From assembly GCA_934130405.1 (NCBI GenBank), contig CAKOXX010000001.1, forward strand, positions 62,001-126,000: a stretch of 64,000 bases of DNA. The letters run 5' to 3'. How positions within the stretch are numbered: position 1 is the stretch's first letter; each line of letters opens with the position of its first letter. Below the pieces are notes generated by a model. The model was not told the DNA's origin, searched no databases, and saw only the letters and a list, made by a program, of their open reading frames with translations. The position numbers and the translations under genes are program-made. The DNA is from an uncultured Bacilli bacterium. GTDB lineage: Bacteria; Bacillota_I; Bacilli_A; RF39; UBA660. Shown one piece after another: positions 61,725-64,000 of the stretch.

Positions 61725-61795
61725 ATTTGTATCTCCTATCTATTACTAATATTCTTTGCTTTTTACTACATTAAATACCTTTGAATTTTAGTACT

Positions 61796-61996
61796 AAAAA
61801 AAACTCCTATGAAATTAATCATAGGAGTGTCAAAAACACGGTACCATCCCTTGTTTTACTTTATTGTAGATAACGGTTATCCCGGAATTACTTTGCACAA
61901 TTCTACTCACAAGGGTAGTAATAAAATATGTCTTCTTCATTTTCACCAACCATGAAGTCTCTAGTTAAGATTAATATTTTACCGTGTCCCCTATTC
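61796..61996 (-). promoter_or_regulatory. T-box riboswitch of thrS
   Basis: On the minus strand, stem I is formed by TAAAATAT and ATATTTTA. It encloses the AGAGA bulge, a CTTCAT...ATGAAG stem with distal loop GGTTGGTGAAAA, and a specifier region GAAGACATA, where ACA is a Thr codon. The T-box sequence AGGGATGGTACCGTG (61851-61837) matches AGGGTGGNACCGCG. The terminator stem CTCCTATGA / TCATAGGAG (61827-61804) plus eight T follows. Uncharged tRNA-Thr should favour the antiterminator and thrS expression. Confidence 0.9.
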
Positions 61997-62010
61997 AAAC
62001 GTATTAAAAT

Positions 62011-62073
62011 AATAGTAGGCATAAAGAGGAAAAAGTGATCGGAGTAACTCTTTCCTCTTTACACCTACTATTT
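62011..62073 (-). promoter_or_regulatory. Extra long hairpin upstream of the T-box in the thrS leader
   Basis: The minus strand folds into a 19-bp stem (AGTAGG, GTAAAGAGGAAA with TTTCCTCTTTAT, CCTACT), placed before stem I of the T-box. Such a hairpin is not part of the standard T-box. The preceding 62080-62180 is also non-coding and has complementary GTTAC / GTAAC ends. Role unknown. Confidence 0.55.
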
Positions 62074-62186
62074 ATACCAAATATAGAGAAGTTCTAAAAA
62101 CAAAGATAAGTAATAATTTATGGTTACCGCATCGTTTTAAGATAATCCAATTTTTATCTCAATCTCTGTAGTAACTCCTCAAATAA

Positions 62187-62216
62187 ATAATAGCACATTT
62201 TGTCGAAAAAAGTCAA
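62187..62216 (-). promoter_or_regulatory. Promoter of the thrS leader
   Basis: TTGACT-N18-TATTAT on the minus strand. The -35 region overlaps the stop codon of the upstream UDG-like gene. It implies a leader of about 450 nt before thrS. Confidence 0.55.
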
Positions 62217-62938
62217 ATATTTTCAATAATAAATTTATAAATTTTTTCTTGTAACTGTATTTTATTGAATTCAAACTGTTTTTTTCTATGTCCATTAGCA
62301 CCAGATGGATGAGGAAAACCAAGTAAACATTGGTCTTCTGTTATAATGTTCTCACTTATTAATAATCTTAATATTTCTTCCACACTTTTTCCTAACGGAA
62401 TGATTAAAGCATTACTTAATGACCTAACTTCCTTATAAAAGTATTTTTTCATATATGAAGTTAATATCTTATTATCTAATATTTTTGGATTAGAGCCTGT
62501 ATAATTTTTATCATTAATAAAGACTGGATATGGTATAACCGAAGTAGTATGCAATAATTCATCGTGACCATTAAATAATTCTTCACAAGAATTTAATTGT
62601 AGTTTCTTATTTAATTCTAGCTCATCTAACATTTCTACTAAGTTTTTTCGCATACTTCCAGCAAAGCGAGAATTTCTTTTACAATTAATTTTTATTTTTT
62701 CATCATCCAAATTAGCAATCAAGCCCTTATGTGCCGTTTCATAAGCAATAGCTGTCTGCGTCCAACCAGGTGTTATTCCAATGATAAATATCTTAGCATT
62801 CAAATTAATATTCTCATTGTGAGGTGCATAATATATCTTCATTTTATCATCACTATATAGTAAAAAATCATCTGTTAAGATATCTTTTTTATCAAAGTTC
62901 TGCATTTCTTTAATTTTTGAAGAATATTCATCAAACAT
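62213..62938 (-). CDS. Uracil-DNA glycosylase superfamily-like protein
   Basis: 241 residues. Motif A-like FIIGITPGWTQTAIAYETA near 51-69 and motif B-like GFPHPSGANGHRKKQFEFN near 207-225 match the two ends of the UDG superfamily active site (GxxPGxxQ and HPS-type). The Asn or Asp used by UNG to activate water is replaced by TPGWTQ, so activity and substrate need caution; members of this group act as uracil or mispair glycosylases or are uncharacterised. GGTGAT precedes the ATG. Confidence 0.65.
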   Translation of the reverse strand: MFDEYSSKIKEMQNFDKKDILTDDFLLYSDDKMKIYYAPHNENINLNAKIFIIGITPGWTQTAIAYETAHKGLIANLDDEKIKINCKRNSRFAGSMRKNLVEMLDELELNKKLQLNSCEELFNGHDELLHTTSVIPYPVFINDKNYTGSNPKILDNKILTSYMKKYFYKEVRSLSNALIIPLGKSVEEILRLLISENIITEDQCLLGFPHPSGANGHRKKQFEFNKIQLQEKIYKFIIENI

Positions 62939-63001
62939 TATATCACCTACTCCTCATTATGATTTTATCATTTTAGAAACTATATTTAAACCCTTATTTT
63001 C

Positions 63002-63030
63002 TAGACAAAACAGTAAAAACGTGATATAAT
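63002..63030 (+). promoter_or_regulatory. Promoter of the HExxH gene
   Basis: TAGACA-N17-TATAAT on the plus strand with TG upstream of the -10 box, about 54 nt before the start codon. Confidence 0.6.
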
Positions 63031-63083
63031 ATGCCAAACAATGAGAGATAATACTGAAAGAAAAAAAATTAAGGGGGATAAGT

Positions 63084-64000
63084 ATGAATTACTCTAAACT
63101 TAATGAAGGACTTGATGAGTATTTACAAAAATATGAAAATACCTTTTATGTTTCTAATTTAGATATGAATATTAATCTCATAAGAGAAGGAAATAAACGT
63201 TTTGATTTATTTAAGATGATTGGTTCTGATGAGATTAACTTAAAACCGCAAGAAAAAATAAGTGGACTAGAAACACTCAACTTGGTTACTGAGTTTCTTT
63301 CTGAATTAGGTGGTAACTATTTATATTATTTTACAAGGACTTTTAATGAAGGAAATTTTGATTTTCACAATATGGATGAGATAGATAGTAAAAGAGTTAA
63401 AAATGAATGTGGTCTATTTAGCTATACAGTAAAGTTTAATGGTACAATAAAAGACTCTAGTGTTATAGTTCACGAATTTTTTCACTTTTTAAATATCGAT
63501 AATTATAAACTTGCTCCAATCTTTTCTGAATTTATTTCAATTTTTATGGAAAATAAATTTTTAGACTTTCTTGATAACAAAGGTTATTCAAGAGAAGACA
63601 TTGCTAAATTAAGGTTGCAAAAATATGATGATTTTTCAAGCTACTGCAATAAACTAAATCTTGAAAGTGACTTTTTAAATTTAAAGAAAAAAATTGGATA
63701 TCTAGATGATGATAGCTATGATTTTATTTCAATGTATGGAGAAGAATTAAACTTTCCTAATTTAACCAAGAAATATTTTACAGATATTTTAGTAGACTTT
63801 GATAACAAAATGAAAAAGGAGAAAAATGTAGAACAAGCTTTTAATCCAGCCTACACATTTAGGTATTATTTAGGAACTACTTATAGTAGTTATTTGCTAC
63901 TACAAGATGATTCTTTAGATAAAGTATTATTATTAAATGATTACTTAATGCAGGAAGAAGAAAATACAAATATAGAAACAGCTTTTAAAATACTAGGAAT
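63084..64000 (+). CDS. HExxH-motif protein, probable zinc metalloprotease (runs off the window)
   Basis: At least 305 residues, open to the right edge. AAGGGGGATAAGT precedes the ATG. I translated it by hand. Opening MNYSKLNEGLDEYLQKYENT; at about residue 129-140 SSVIVHEFFHFLNIDNYKL carries a HEFFH zinc-binding motif, followed about 10 residues later by APIFSEFISIFMEN, where a downstream Glu could be the third ligand. No signal peptide. It resembles peptidase-like proteins of the gluzincin type in motif only; the family is not recognised. Confidence 0.6.
   Translation, partial: MNYSKLNEGLDEYLQKYENTFYVSNLDMNINLIREGNKRFDLFKMIGSDEINLKPQEKISGLETLNLVTEFLSELGGNYLYYFTRTFNEGNFDFHNMDEIDSKRVKNECGLFSYTVKFNGTIKDSSVIVHEFFHFLNIDNYKLAPIFSEFISIFMENKFLDFLDNKGYSREDIAKLRLQKYDDFSSYCNKLNLESDFLNLKKKIGYLDDDSYDFISMYGEELNFPNLTKKYFTDILVDFDNKMKKEKNVEQAFNPAYTFRYYLGTTYSSYLLLQDDSLDKVLLLNDYLMQEEENTNIETAFKILG

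Noticed and set aside
1..64000. Mycoplasma-type genetic code (UGA as Trp)
   Set aside because: TGA terminates several genes at ATGA overlaps (mutS/GH25, plsC/ligase, kinase/Hpt) and Trp is encoded by TGG throughout.
1..64000. CRISPR array, tRNA or rRNA genes, insertion sequences
   Set aside because: No spaced direct repeats, cloverleaf-like GC-rich segments, rRNA-like stretches or transposase frames were found on reading both strands.

Overview
The window is AT-rich DNA using the standard bacterial code: TGA serves as a stop in several tightly overlapping operons, which excludes the Mycoplasma code. Gene content (mutS, rarA, AddAB-type nuclease, murC, QueH, a T-box in front of thrS, sigma-70, Band7/NfeD, MgtC, PlsC paralogues) points to a small-genome Bacillota, most likely an uncultured gut member of the Bacilli/Mollicutes side (RF39- or Erysipelotrichales-like). 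That placement is inference from gene content and base composition; no rRNA or tRNA gene lies in the window.

Layout. 1-6.7 kb: start of transketolase, a LytTR response regulator, a GH25 muramidase overlapping mutS, and rarA. 6.7-18.7 kb: three members (A, B, C) of a paralogous surface-protein family with near-identical N-termini and diverged C-terminal domains, interrupted by a GNAT/ParB-like pair and a HipA-like kinase, then a fused ABC ATPase-permease and a relic of a fifth family member. 18.7-30.1 kb: lipid genes (mgtC, two plsC-type acyltransferases around an acyl-CoA ligase), a MATE-nucleotide kinase fusion, a hybrid kinase with its Hpt-REC partner, and a second AMP-forming ligase. 30.2-34.2 kb: six tandem paralogues of a double-HTH protein. 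34.3-37.7 kb: a permease relic, slipin/NfeD, a probable small structured RNA, TspO and ASCH genes. 37.7-48.3 kb: addA, addB, family member D, relics of a tandem duplication, an AbiE toxin-antitoxin pair, and murC. 48.4-57.1 kb: radical SAM activase, queH, two transglutaminase-like paralogues, a sigma-70 factor with long extensions plus a companion protein, a ZIP transporter, yidD and an orphan metal-binding-type lipoprotein. 57.1-64 kb: acyltransferase, a large unknown protein, T-box-controlled thrS, a uracil-DNA-glycosylase-like gene and the start of a HExxH protein.

The most unusual feature is the surface-protein family. Members A, B and C each have the same upstream layout: a TTGNAT-N17-TAAAAT promoter, 11-nt complementary arms enclosing a hairpin and a run of exactly nine G, a terminator-like hairpin, the ribosome binding site, and a coding start with a SipW-type YAWFT signal. 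Member D has a diverged sequence but keeps the arms, internal hairpins and a pre-start hairpin. This suggests a conserved cis-acting leader RNA, possibly combined with slipped-strand phase variation, controlling a family whose C-termini vary. Two truncated relics show that the family expands and decays in this genome.

Other points of interest are the double-HTH array with a recent 608-bp duplication, the sigma factor with its companion protein, the promoter-ncRNA-terminator unit at 36.3-36.5 kb, and a reconstructable addB-D-murC tandem duplication that now holds the AbiE module.
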